Source of the DNA: Prototheca cutis
Taxonomy: Eukaryota > Chlorophyta > Trebouxiophyceae > Chlorellales > Chlorellaceae
DNA: 64,000 nucleotides
Assembly: GCA_002897115.2 (NCBI GenBank)
Contig: BCIH01000008.1
Span: 347,372-411,371 of the forward strand
Direction: 5' to 3'
Shown piece by piece: positions 11,644-23,531 of the stretch. Every line of letters begins with the position of its first letter. Within the stretch, counting starts at the first letter, position 1. Below the pieces are notes generated by a model. That model saw only the letters and a program-made list of their open reading frames with translations, made no database searches and was not told the DNA's origin. The position numbers and the translations under genes are program-made.

Positions 11644-12874
11644 ATGGCGACGTCGGCATCTGGAAAAGTCGAAATTCAAGTAGAGCGAGCACGAGATGTC
11701 GAGTGGCCAGCAAACGAGATCAGAGTCGGCCAGATGGCGCAGCTGGTGCAGTCATCGACATCTGGCGACGGGGTCCTGGGGTGCGCCACGCCTGGTGGCC
11801 ATTTCATTGGCCCGGTTCCCCATGCCCAGGCCACTACACTCTGTCGGGGAAGCTGGCAAGGCACAATTCGGAGTCTCAAGCGTGATCCATCATCTTCAAG
11901 CATCACACATGTGCTGATTAGGTTTCAACAACAGCAAGTCCAGCCAGCTCCCCCGCCGGGTGAGGAGAAGCGGGAGGTCTCGTCAAAAAGGGTTAGCTTG
12001 CATTGCAATTGCCAGATGTACACTCGGCATTGGAGCTACACATTTCTCGTTTTCTGTGCAGAAGCCTCTGCACCGCAGGCTGAGGAGGAGGAAGAAGAGG
12101 AAGGCACCAAGTTTCTCAGCCAATCACAGTATGAAGCGCTAGGTGCGTGTGAGGAGTTTATTTGTTCTTTTCAGCTTGTGATCTTGAGATTCAGCGCGCT
12201 TGCATTGTTGTCTCCGAACAAAAGAACCCGCTCAGCCCTGGCTGTTGCCTCCCGGAGTGTGGGCTGAGCATGTCCGTCTGCCCAGGCCGTCATTGTGGAT
12301 GGCAGGACCGAGGCCCAAAAGATTGTCAGTGACAGTAGTCGCAACGTAAACCTCTGACACAGCGGCCACATGCTTGCCTTCACAATCTGTGCAGCGCAAT
12401 CAAAAGATATCCAAGCACAGCTGCAAAGCGCCTCACTCCAGGCCGTGATTTCACAGATAGATGCAGCCCCCGACCGGGAACAAGTGAGCGAATTGTATGG
12501 AGTATGGACAGGCATTGTGGGATGTCGCCCATGCCACTGGTGGGGGCGATATAACAGTCAGTCCATGCGGAGTGTAGATCCATAACCCCATGCCCCATGC
12601 ATCGCCCTGCAGGCACTCATTCGAGCGTTGCGATCTCCAAACTTCCGGGAATTTGCAGACTTGGTGAGGGGGTGCTTGTGCATTTTCCACGCAAAGGAAC
12701 ATGCACTAGCCTCCTGCATGTGGGTAGATATGCAGACCCAACACAGACCCTCTGTCCCATGCACTCCTGGTACAGGTGATCAACACCGTGGCGCCGGTAG
12801 CGGAGGCCGGCGGGCTGCCCAACCCTGATGCGGCGCTAGAATTTCTCCTGCAGCGCAAACCGGGTGGCAGCTGA
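11644..12874 (+). CDS. ZNHIT3-like protein (C-terminal domain clear, HIT zinc finger not seen)
   Basis: Exons: 11644-11991 (uncertain), 12079-12142, 12395-12483, 12613-12663, 12776-12874; 216 residues, in frame. After a Glu-rich linker come FLSQSQYEAL, LQSASLQAVISQIDAAPDRE and ALIRALRSPNFREFADL. These match the C-terminal helical domain of ZNHIT3, which binds NUFIP1 in box C/D snoRNP assembly. ZNHIT3 proteins normally begin with a Cys/His HIT zinc finger. The first exon here has no such Cys pattern in any frame, so either the finger has been lost, it lies on an exon I did not find, or the first exon is wrong. The last 39 bases overlap the stop end of the antisense short gene. Confidence 0.55.
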
Positions 12875-13124
12875 GCGTGTGAGGGCATTGTTTGCGGGGC
12901 CACCTGTCTCTCGGTCGGCCGGCATCTTGAAACCCACGACTGGATCGATGTAAAAACACCCATGCTCCATCTCTTTGCGCTGCAAACGCATGAGCAACGT
13001 CTCAACGGCTGTGTTACAAGGGGGCGAAAGGGGCGGGTACTGAAATTGCAGGGGTTGGATGCGAGGCTGAGCTGCACGTTCCCGTGCACTAGAAAGAAAG
13101 AAGGCTCACACAACCCGCCTTCAT
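12836..13124 (-). CDS. short 60-residue protein of unknown function
   Basis: The model has a 10-base first exon (13115-13124, ATGAAGGCGG) spliced by GT-AG to 12836-13008. It encodes 60 residues starting MKAAVETLLMRLQRKEMEHG and then CFYIDPVVGFKMPADRETGG, ending FALQEKF. The main exon is open, charged and hydrophilic and reads like a real protein. The join restores a Met start and keeps frame, but a 10-base exon is weak evidence by itself. I do not recognise the family; the YIDPxxGF stretch faintly recalls small plant proteins of unknown function. Its stop lies inside the last exon of the convergent ZNHIT3-like gene, so the two coding ends overlap antisense by 39 bases. Confidence 0.38.
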
Positions 13125-13524
13125 TGCAGCGGCGAGGGGACTGCAGACAGTTCTCGGGTAGGTGCGGCATCTACTTCAAACTCCAGGAGGTCCCAGGCCC
13201 ATCCGCTTGGGGGAGGATGGGCCGCGGGATCTCAACGCAAGGCATACATTCGATCACACAACAGGCAGGGGATGCCTGGGGTTCCCAGGCTGGGGTCCCC
13301 GGCAGCCTTTGCTGGCCGGGGCTCCTGCGTACGTCCACCCAGGTTGTAAACCCCGCTCAACCTGGTCCCTCCCAACCACCGCTTGCGTGGTCTGGCAACA
13401 ACGTTCAAGGCTCCATGGGGTCACGCCGAGGCAGGGCCCCGCCTATTCCTCTCGTCTGGTACAAGAGCAAGTCCGGCCATCTGCTCGACAGGTACTCATA
13501 GTTTAGGGGGGGAAGAAACACTTT

Positions 13525-14556
13525 TTACCATGCAGGCAACGGCTCCCTCGCGTAGCCGCCATCGCCGTACGACTCGTACGCGCCCTGCTGGACTGGTCCC
13601 TGGGCAGCCGGGATGCGGTGGGAGGGCGCTGGAGGCGCGTCGTCCAGGGTATACAGCGAGTCCTTGCTGTGGCCCAGCCCCACTGCCGTTCCCGTGGTGT
13701 GGTTGCGCATCACCTTGCCGTGAATCCCGGCCTGAGTGTTGTGCGTGGCGGTTTGCAGGGCGTGGGTGGGGTAAGAGAAATGTGCTGTGGTGTACTTGCT
13801 TATCATGGTAAAAGATCAGGAGACACAAAACGAGGCATCAGCTACGAAAATGAAATTCTCTCGACTCACCGGGCCGGCGACGGCAGGGAGGCGTGGCACG
13901 GCAGCTTCCTCACGACGAGCGGGGATGACTTCAGGCGCAGAAGGCAGCCCTGCACCGCTGGCCGCCTCAACAGGAAGCGGGTACGCCCGCGACCCAGGCA
14001 CACGAGCCTTTTGCTCGCCCAGCGCCGCATTGGCGCCACGCAGCGCCTCCGACTGGATCCGCAGCACTGTTGGTGTCGTTGATGGAGTGGTGGTCGGATG
14101 CGTGCCTGGGGAAGGGGCCCCTGAAAACTGCATGGTGTCACTGACCCAAAAGTCCATCCCATTCAAACCTACCCACCTCCAGACAGGTAGCTCTTGAGCC
14201 AGACCGAGTCAGTGATGACATTTTCGAGCTGGTGGAACACCAGACTCTCATGCTCCTTGTACGACTGGCGGCAAGCTGCAGGGTTGGAAAGGGGGCGATG
14301 CACGAGGTGGCAGGCGTGAGCAGGCGAGACCAACACACAGATGCTGGGGCTTGATTCCATAAAACCCTACAAGCAACCACCGCCACCCGTTATCCTGTTT
14401 GCATACCCGACAGCTTTGATTCCTTGTGCTGCAAGATCTTGATCGTGTTTTCCATCTCGTACTCGCCCTTGGCCCGGGTCTGAGGCAGCCGAGCCCGCTG
14501 CATGTCCACCTGTTTTTATAATGATGGGAAATGGCACTTTTCGTGAGTATCAATCA

Positions 14557-14596
<40 letters not shown>

Positions 14597-15439
14597 ATGC
14601 TACTACTTTTTCACCTTCTTCCCAAGACGAGCGACGGTGCGACGACGTGAGTCCACCTCCAGGCGCAGCGCTTCCAGGCGTTTCATGCGCTGTTGGATCA
14701 GCACAAAGGCGTTCATCCAGCGTTCCATGGGCGCCAGAACCTCGCTCTCCACCAGCTTGCCGGCAGACTTGATGACGTGGGCCATCTCATCGCCGTTGTA
14801 GTCGGCGCCACCGATGGGCACCACGGGACCCTGCGCCGCCCCGGAAAAATTGGAAGCAGCGCTGGCAGAGGTCGGCAGCACACGACCGCCACCCACCTCC
14901 TCGTACACACGGGGCAGGGGCGAGGACATCACCGCGCGGATAGTAGTCAGCAGCTCTGCACATTAGTGTGTGTGTGCGCGCGCTTGTGCCGTGTAGATGC
15001 CTGGATTGACGGACTATTGCTGGGCATGCACCGCTTCTGCTGCGAAAAGCATGGGACCGAAATTTCAACCCCAAAGCTGCAGGTATATGGCGGTGTCCCT
15101 TCCATCAACAGCCTCCAGGCCCCCACCTTCGGTAGAGCTCTGCATTTTGCGGATGTCCTTCTCACATCTCCGCAGGTGGGCGGCAAACTCCTGTGCCTCG
15201 ATCATCATCATCTCATTCCGAGTGTTCGGCGTGGCCTGAAAATCCTTGTCATCCGTAAAGTGCCACTTTTGGCGGGCCTGGAAGGGAGTTCAAGGGAGGG
15301 CTGTCACGGATGGAGCCGCTCGGAGGGAATACGTGTTCGTCGGGGGCCCAGCAGCGACGCCTGGGCCAGTGCAAGCAGGTCGATACAGTGCTGAAAGCGT
15401 TCCAACCTGCTCAGAGAGCCTTCTCCACGTCGCTCCCAT
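13525..15439 (-). CDS. BAR-domain protein
   Basis: Seven exons: 15407-15439, 15127-15277, 14615-14955, 14407-14509, 14177-14275, 13870-14120, 13525-13731; 394 residues with consistent phases. Residues about 1-250 look like a BAR domain: WHFTDDKDFQ at the start, VESEVLAPMERWMNAFVLIQ, then LPQTRAKGEYEMENTIKILQ and SYKEHESLVFHQLENVITDS. BAR dimers bind and bend membranes in endocytosis and trafficking. The C-terminal third is Pro/Ala-rich and ends in a Tyr/Gly-rich tail (AYESYGDGGYAREPLPAW); no SH3 domain is seen. The exact subfamily is not clear. A start ATG with 11 codons on exon 1 fits the phase. It is divergent from THOC1, with 540 bases between start codons. Confidence 0.72.
14558..14591. 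repeat. (CA)n microsatellite
   Basis: A CA run of about 34 bases in an intron of the BAR-domain gene. Confidence 0.9.
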
Positions 15440-15979
15440 GGCGCGTTGGCTGTGCTGTGGCTCCCAGCAGGGTAACCGAAAACCAGTCAGCACTCGACAG
15501 TTGCAAGGGTCGCCTTCGCTCCTGTCGGGATTGCCTGCCTCTCCGGCGCCCACGGCTCCGCCGTTGTGTGAAAAAGGCGAGAATGATTGAGTGTGGGCCG
15601 ATGCTTTCGAGCAGGTTGATCTGGCCCCTGAGTGAGCAGCAGCCGGCTGGTCGTGAGAAATTCGAGTTGCGATTCCCGCTTTCTTTTGTGCCGAAGCTCC
15701 GATCTGTTGTGACGATGGGCTGGGGGGATCGCCATTCACAATGGTTTCGGTTTGGAGAATTGTTCGTGCCAGAGATCGTCGCCCGACAGGCTATTGTGTT
15801 CTTCTTACATCTCTGATACATTTGTTTTCGTTAAGCACTTATGTAGTGAAGCGCATGCTGTGAGGCGGAGTTTGCTTGCCCGTGAGAGGGGCCAGGACCA
15901 GTGGGCCATTCCTGGTTGGGGCGGTGTGGCTTTCAGCCCGCTGATGGCCGCCCTCTGAGCTCTTACGCTTTCAGCTGCC

Positions 15980-18900
15980 ATGTCCTCGTACAAGGATAAG
16001 GTTGACTATGTCAAGGCAAGCCATCCATGCGGATGTGAGGGGGGGATATGTAAATGGAATGCCAGAAGCACCCATTCCTTGTCTGGGAGGAGATGGGGGA
16101 GGGGGTTGGCGCGGGCCATCGGCGCATGTGTGTCGCAAGCGAGTTTCACCAATGTCATAGGGAATTGAAGAAAATGGATCGCTTGAAGGAATGCTTTCCC
16201 GGATGTTTTCAGTATGGCTTTCCACACACAATCGACAGGATGGCATGCTGGCCGCCGTTGCCAAGGAGACTACTCCCGATGCCGTGGGCAGGGCGATCTA
16301 TGCCCTGGCAGTCAACACCTCCATGGGCAGCAGTGCCGCGGACGAGGCTGCAGCCAAGCCACTGCCTCCGGCTGCGGCGGCACTGCTGAGCAACGCACTG
16401 GCCGCGGCCGCGGCCTGTATCTTGGACTCCGCGGCCAAAGCCGGCGTGCCCGTCATGGAACTCCGCTGCGCTGCAGGCCAGGCATCTGCTGCTGATGACG
16501 GCGGGGATGGTGTTGTGATGAGTGAGGATGGTGTCGGAAGAGTCGTGAAGGGCGACTCGTCGGCGTCGCTGCCGCTGCTGCTGGATGCGCTGCTGTGGCT
16601 GGCGGAGCATGGGGCGGTACTTGGCGGCATGCCTGCTGCGTTGCTGGAGCAGGCGCTGGAGGGCACACCGGTGTCGGGGTGCGAAGCAGTGTTTGGGGCG
16701 CTGGAGACGAGACTGGACGCTTTCCGCAGCGAGCGCTTGCGTGCGCGCGCGGCACTGACGCTGCAGCGGTCATGCAACGCTTTAATGGCGCGTCTGTCCC
16801 GCACCCAGCACGCGCGACTGGCCGGCAGGGTCCACATCTGCCTGGCAAAGCTCCTGCCCCTCATGGAGCGCTCGGGCGTCAACCTCCAGGGCACCTTTCA
16901 CACAGACAACGTCACACCTGTCGAGGACGTGGCCGAGGTATGGTTGGAGAGAGTGATTATTGACTTGTTGATTTATTTTCAGTCTATAGTCTCTGGAAGT
17001 CTCGTCGATTCTATTTATGTTGCTATAAAACGCCGCCCACGAAGCTTGCATGCAGCACGCAGTCGCCCGCTCCTCAACTGCTCCCAACCACCACCGCTTC
17101 CCCCGTCCAAGCAACAAAACCGTGCCCAGCTACCAAACGATATAGGATGCCAAGGATAGTCTGGGCGAGGAGGTGGATGGCAAATTTTACCGCAGTTTTT
17201 GGGGGCTTCAGGCCGTGTTTGCCGACCCGCCTCGAGCAGCAGAGCGCTGGGGCGAAACGTCGCGAGCCATTCAGACCGTGCTCGGCCGCATGGGCCGGGA
17301 ACCCATCACCCTCACAGAGGCCAGCACCGGTATGAGGGAATTTGGTCGCCACTGGTGTTTGATTCTGTATGTTCTTTTTCAGAAGGGGGGGGGTTCTATG
17401 AAATTGTCCCTCCTAACGCAAGAAATAACGGCCAGGAGATGGACGAATACCTTGCCGCACTAAACCCAATAACATAATACAATCTGCAACCCTGCAACCC
17501 CACCCCCAAAAAAACAGGAGGGGCACTGGGCATTAGCGCCAAGTACCTCAGTAGCAGCCGGCTGCTGGCACTGCAGCTCCGGGACGCCACCTTCCGCCGT
17601 CATTTCCTGGTGCAAGCGCTCATCCTGCTCCAGTTCCTCCAAAATCCAAGACCGGCCAAGCAGTCCTGGGCAGCACTGAAGGGCCGCCAGCTGGAAGATG
17701 CTCAGGTTGGTTGGCTCCCGGGTAGTCGGTGTTGTTCAAGAGAAGAAGAGGGGAAAGGAGGGTGGGGTTTGTTCCATGCATGGGGGTTGGCACAATGAGC
17801 TGACGCCATGCTGCAATGCTGCCATGGCGCAAGCGGGACCCGAAAGTTCCAGTGCCATGGAGAGTATCAATTCATTTGTCAGGGTCAGGATTCTCGAGCG
17901 CGCACACACAGCCACCTCCTCCCACAGCCATGCCACAACACCGCTCACCCACGCAGGTGCTGGAGACGGCGCTGTACAAGGCGCTGTCCGAGTCTCCCGA
18001 AAGTGGAGCTGAATTTGCCGCTGCAATCCATGAGCTCTTGGAAAATGAAGACTCCTGGACCACTTGGAAGCAGGTTTGCTGGCTTGTTCCTGTGCTAGAG
18101 TGTCTTGTTTGTTTGTCCCCGGGCAAGCTGGCTGGCTAGAGTCTTTTGTTGCTGGCATGCGTGCATATGCACATGCATGCATGCATGCAGGGCGGCGACA
18201 GCATCAGTTCCCATGCGTTGCAACGCGAAGACACAGCAACAACAGGATGACGGAACCCCCGCACCGGGTCCTCCTTGAAACAACAGGTGGGCTGTCCCAA
18301 GGAGCCATTTGAGCGCCCCGCTGCATCAGCACCCGAAACTGCCGGGTCCCTGGACCCGTTGGGCTCCGGGTTTGCGCGGCGGGAGCCCAGCCAGGAGGCT
18401 TACTACGGCGTGACGCTCGGCTGCGACGAGCTGGACCGGCTGTGGAACCTGAGCGAGGACAACGCCTCTGCCCTGCCGGTCGAAGACCGCGAAGGGTTCA
18501 AGAGCCTCGACCAGCTCCTGGAGCCCGTGATTGACGAGATGACCGACCCCGACCAGGAACCCCTGCTGGTGAGGGGTTAGTACGCTGTGGTTGTAAAGGA
18601 GGAGGGGGGCTCTGCCGGTGGAATTGTCAGTGGTCGCACTGCCAGCACTTCCAGCATCACTTCATTATTCCTTCCTGTTCTCCGTAGGCGACCGACACGA
18701 CATACAGCTGGCGCACGCTACGACTGGTGTCCAGGGTCAACCTCAAGGTATGCAGAAGTGTCTTGTGCATGGATGGCATAGAGCACAACGGTGTCCAGAG
18801 ATTTTGACATGGTTGTTTGGCTGTGTATTATTTATCACGAGTGGTGCTTTGAACAGCTCAAAATCCGACATCCCCCTCTCCCTCTCCCCCCCCCGCCACC

Positions 18901-19624
18901 CCAGGCCTTTGTTGCATCGGTCCAGGCAGGCGGCGACCTTCGAGTCGCAGCGCGCATGCTGCACCCCGACCGGTGTCCCCCGGAGCCGGAAATGGAGGCA
19001 GCTGCCACGCCTGCAGTTGAGGGCTTGGCTCCAGCCAGTGACCAGCCAGAGAGTGCAGCACCGGAGACATCCCCCATTTCCGCAGCCGCTGGAGACGATG
19101 ACAACAGCAGCGGGAAAGTGCGAGATAGGCGGCACGAGCGGGATTCCGAGGAGGGCAAGGACGAGACGCCACCGCCCAGCAAACGGCGCCGGGCGGATGG
19201 TGATGGTGAGAGCCCTCGTGAACAGGGCAATGCTGCTGACGAGGCGGACCAGGTTTTGCAGGCTGGTGACAATGAACCCCGCCCTGACTCCCCACCGCCA
19301 GGAGACTCTCGTGCCAAGCGCCCACCCATCCGGGCTGTTCCTAGCGACTCGCTCCTGCTCCAGCCCGTGGCCACAGGCGTGTCCGAGGAGGAAGGCGAGA
19401 ATGGAAAGAGCAGTGCGGCCAGTGAGGGAGCCCTCCGAAGCGCTGACGTCAGCACGGCAGGGGCGGGGAGTGAACCCGAGGAGGGCGAGGCCATGGTGGC
19501 AGCAGGTGATGGTGATGATGATGCCGTAATGACAAAGGATGATGACGAAGATGCCGAAGGAGTGGAACATGATCTCAACAGCTCAGCTCTGGAGGCAGTG
19601 GGAGATGGAGCCAAAGACCAATGA
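15980..19624 (+). CDS. THOC1: THO complex subunit 1 (THOC1/HPR1)
   Basis: Eight exons: 15980-16015, 16239-16937, 17146-17329, 17518-17705, 17957-18073, 18287-18568, 18688-18747, 18905-19624; 761 residues. Recognisable blocks are KFYRSFWGLQAVFADP, KYLSSSRLLALQLRDATFRR, then HFLVQALILLQFL, CPKEPFERP, and YYGVTLGCDELDRLWNLSED. THOC1 is a core subunit of the THO/TREX complex, coupling transcription to mRNA processing and nuclear export. The first intron would use a GC donor (AAG/gcaagc), and the acceptor of exon 2 was chosen for frame, so the extreme N-terminus is less certain. The C-terminal 200 residues are acidic with basic KRRR patches and low complexity, more extended than in animals. It is convergent with TypA. 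Confidence 0.9.
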
Positions 19625-20007
19625 TAGCTCATACTCGCGCATGGCGTGAGAGGAAACCCCTCTGTTGTTGAGTGCCTGTTCCATCTTGCAAAGCTAATTT
19701 TCATAAGAAAGCAAGTCCCCTTCGCATTGGCCATTCCGGTGTTTGGCTGGCTGGCTCGCTGGCAATAGACCACAATGCGTTTCCAATTCTACAGCATTCC
19801 ATGCTTAGGCGTTTGTGCAGTTGGGCCTTCTTCAACAGTGTCAATTGCGGGATTGGGTTTGGATCGCGAAACAAACCCCAGCAGTTTGGAGTATGTAATC
19901 CTGAGAAGGCCAAGAAGCTCCTGCCCCGTTTCCTGTCGCACTTTCTGTGCGCCTCCCTCCCTTCCTCTCGGGGACTGCCGAGCCCATCGTCAACGCTTCA
20001 CCACATT

Positions 20008-20359
20008 TCAGGCAGACCCGGCGGCCCGGCTCGCAGACTTGCGCTCCGAAGCAGTGAGCAGGCGCTTGCGCAGGCGCAGCTTGGTGGGTGTCACCTCGAT
20101 CAGCTCGTCGTCTGCGACGTAACCGATGGCATCCTCCAGCGTCATCAGCCGCGGCGGCGCCAGGAACACCTTTTCGTCAGCACCCGCACTGCGTACATTT
20201 GACAGCTTCTTTTCGCGCACCGCATTCACACCCAGCTCGCCCTCCCTGTTATTGTTGTGGACGTGGGGGGGGGGGGGGGGGGGGGGGGGGGNNNNNNNNN
20301 NNNNNNNNNNNNNNNNNNNNNNNNNNNNNNNNNNNNNNNNNNNNNNNNNNNGCGTGTGT

Positions 20360-20402
<43 letters not shown>

Positions 20403-22931
20403 CGTGTTGTCACATAACAGTGTCAACACCCGTCTCATCACTATCACCAGGGCACCATACAACCACAGTGCTGCCACTACGGTACCACCCCAAACTGACA
20501 CCCTTGCCTGCTGGACTCGCCAACAATCATGCCCTCGTAGACCTCAGCGCCTTCCGGGACAAACAGCTCGCCCCTCGCCTCCAGGCCTCCCAGCGCATGC
20601 AGCGTGGTCTTGCCCGGGCACGTGGCGACGAGGACGCCCTTGCGCACGCGATCCAAGGAGCCACGGAACTCGTCGTACCGCACGAATGCGCGATGGATCA
20701 GGCCCGACCCCCGGGTAATCGTCGCAAACAGGGACCGAAAGCCGATGAGTCCACGACTGGGCACCTCGAAGCTCAGGCGCTGCTTGCCGCCGTTCTCCAG
20801 TGGCACCATTTCTAGCAACTCCCCCTTGCGAAGGCTCAGGGCCTCGATGATCTCGCCCGCGTGCTGCTCTTCGACCTCGCACCCAACCAGCTCGATGGGC
20901 TCCGACCGGCGGCCCTGCTCGTCGGTACGGTACACCACTTTCGGTGGTGAGACCGACAGCTCGTAACCCTCGCGGCGCATGTTTTCAATCAGCAAACCCA
21001 GCTGCAGCTCGCCACGAGCCTGGACTTCAAAGGCCTCGCCGCCGCCGCCGACCACGGGAAGAACACGCAGCGACACGTTGGTCTCTGCCTCTTGGCGCAG
21101 GCGGTCTCCGATCTTGCTGGCAGTAAGGTGGTTGCCCTCGCGACCAGCCAGGGGGGAGGTATTTGGCGAGAAGACCATGGACAGGGTCGGCGGGTCCACG
21201 GGGCCGGGTGCAAGAGGCTTCTCAAGATCAGGCGCACCGATGGTATCGGCCACGCCCGCAGCGGGCGCACCGGCGATGGACACAATATCCCCGGCAATCG
21301 CGCGGTTGAGTTCAATCGTCCGTGTGCCCGCACGCTTGAACAGGCGCGTGATGCGGCAGCCCGTGCCGACCTCCTCCCCAGAGTGTCGCAGCACCTTGAC
21401 CGTGTCGCCGACAGCGATGGACCCCGTAGCGATCCTGCCTGTGGCAACGCGACCCAGGAAGCTGTCGCGCTCCGTCAGCACCACCAGGAAGCTGAAGGGC
21501 TCGGCGGTACGATCAGCCGGCGGTGGGACGTGCGAGATGAGCACATCCAGAAGTGGGTTCATAGAAGCTTCCGCTGGTGCGCCGTCGCTTGGGAGTGAAG
21601 CAGTTGCCCAACCTTCCCTGGCCGAGGCGTACAGCACCGGGAAATCCAGCTGCTCGTCGCTGGCGCCCAGCTCTGCAAACGTGTCAAACGCCGCGCTCTC
21701 CACCTCGCCACAGCGTTCGGGCGTTGCAGAGGGCCGATCCACCTTGTTCAGCACCACCAGTGGCCGCAGCCCGCGTTGCAGTGCCTTTTCCACCACGAAT
21801 TTGGTCTGACTCAGTGGGCCCTCTGTCGCATCAACTAGCAGCACTGCGCCGTCCACCATGCCCAGAACCCTGATGTTGTGGTGGTGGTGTGGTTGGGATG
21901 GCGATTGGGATTGGGGAGGAAGAAAGGGGCTGCGTTGTGTGTCCCATGTATGCTAAGCTGCATTCGATTCTGTCTCCAGGAGTGCATGTCTGTCTGGAGC
22001 TGCCTGGGATGTCTTGGGTTTCACAGTCCCCCAGCAAATACCAGGAGCTTCCTCGGTACGATTCCCAGCAATTCCATGGGAAAAGAAAAGCACACAAACA
22101 AACCCCTCCTAAACCCCAGTCAGGCGCACCGCTCAACTTCGCCTCCAAAATCGGCATGCCCCGGGGTGTCTACGACGTTCAGGGTGTACCCCTTGTGCTG
22201 GAAGGATGTGTACTTTGACGAGATGGTGATGCCCCTGGAACATGCCATGGAGAGGGATTGGGTTGTAGGTGACATGGGTATTGGCTTGTGTGTCAGGCAG
22301 TGCACAATGCTGCACAGGCATCGAGGGTGCCTCGCACGCTGGGCACCCAATGGCAGGAAGATCCACCCACGCCACAACACAGCCTCTCTCACCGCTCCTT
22401 CTCCAGCGTGTTGGAATCCATCACGCGCTCAGATCCAAGGGTGCCCCCACTGGAAGTGAGGAGCTTGTCCACAAGCGTGGTCTTGCCGTGGTCCACATGG
22501 GCTGCATTACGTCATAGGTGGGTAGCCAAGGCATGAACATGCGTTGCCATGGATCGCATTCCACCAGCAAGGCATTGAGTAGCAGGGCCACATGCTGTGC
22601 ACTCCAGGGTCGTTTATTTCTGGGTTATCAAGGGAAAATGGCGTTCTTCAAGCCCAGCACAACCCCAAGCAAGGCGGCCCTTCCCGTTGCCACGCCCACC
22701 CACCCAGGAGGCGACACACACCGCACCGACCGTACCAATGATCGCAAAGGACCGTATGAGGTCTGGATCCGTCGCAGACGCCGACGTCTGGTTACTTCTC
22801 ACATGAGCGAGGACGCTGGACGGCCGGGCCAGCCCCGTCAGGCTCCCAAGTCCCGTCGCGGTGCATGCTAGCCTAGTGGTCTGGACTGTCGCCGCCGAGC
22901 AGGCACGCCACAGCGCTCGGCGCGCAGCCAT
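20008..22931 (-). CDS. TypA: TypA/BipA translational GTPase, organelle-targeted
   Basis: Five exons: 22736-22931, 22393-22501, 22130-22234, 20508-21869, 20008-20245; 669 residues. G1 is AHVDHGKTT, the switch region is RGITISS, G3 is [14 protein letters not shown], and G4 is NKVDRP. EF-G-like domains and the TypA-specific C-terminal domain follow ([34 protein letters not shown]). TypA binds ribosomes under stress and assists subunit assembly. The first 58 or so residues are Arg/Ser/Ala/Thr-rich, lack acidic residues and look like a transit peptide, so a plastid or mitochondrial location is inferred. The last intron uses a GC donor (AG/gcaagg) and contains a poly-G tract with a 60-base N gap. 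The start was chosen as the first ATG after GTG-only codons. Confidence 0.92.
20264..20401. other. assembly gap: poly-G, 60 N, poly-G
   Basis: Runs of about 28 G and 41 G flank 60 N (20292-20351), inside the last intron of TypA. The real length is unknown. It is a typical failure at a long homopolymer. Confidence 0.97.
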
Positions 22932-23119
22932 TGCACCCACAAGCTTATTCACTGCACATTAGTTTAATTAAAATAATACAGAATTTCTTCCGCACCGCCC
23001 TGACCTTGCCTGTTCCCGAGCATTGCCCTGTAAATGACTCATCGACCCCCGGTTCCTGCTCTGGAGAAGATTCATTCTCAGGGAGCGAGGAAGCTCCCCC
23101 AGTTACAAAGAGAACAAAT

Positions 23120-23500
23120 TCAGTTGAAGCTCAGCAGCTCAACGTCGAAGATCTGCAGCGAAAGAAGCAACCATATTTTTGTGTGAGTAGCTGTTTTTCA
23201 TATTCATTCTCGCCTTGGGTGGTTCGCATGGGGACGTCAGTATGACCTGGATTCCAGTCGCCGTCCCCAACTACACGCAGCAGTTGCTGGTGCTCAGCCC
23301 GACCCCCAACCCGGCAGCCATGCTCGAGACCCAACTCTGATTCTGCAGCACCACCAACCAATTACAAAACGTACCAGCGTAGCGTTGGGGGGAATGACAC
23401 CGCCAGCGCCGCGGGCACCGTAGCCGTAGTCGGGGGTGATGGTCAGCTTGGCACGCTCCCCAGCCTGCATGGTAGCCACGCCCTCATCCCAGCCCTGTGT

Positions 23501-23531
<31 letters not shown>

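Noticed and set aside
12962..13506. Plus-strand frames between ZNHIT3-like and BAR genes
   Set aside because: They lie in the convergent 3' region, have no motif, and partly oppose the short minus-strand candidate gene.
18743..19773. Minus-strand frames of 275 and 312 codons opposite the THOC1 tail
   Set aside because: They are shadows of the acidic THOC1 C-terminal exon and show no splice or family support.
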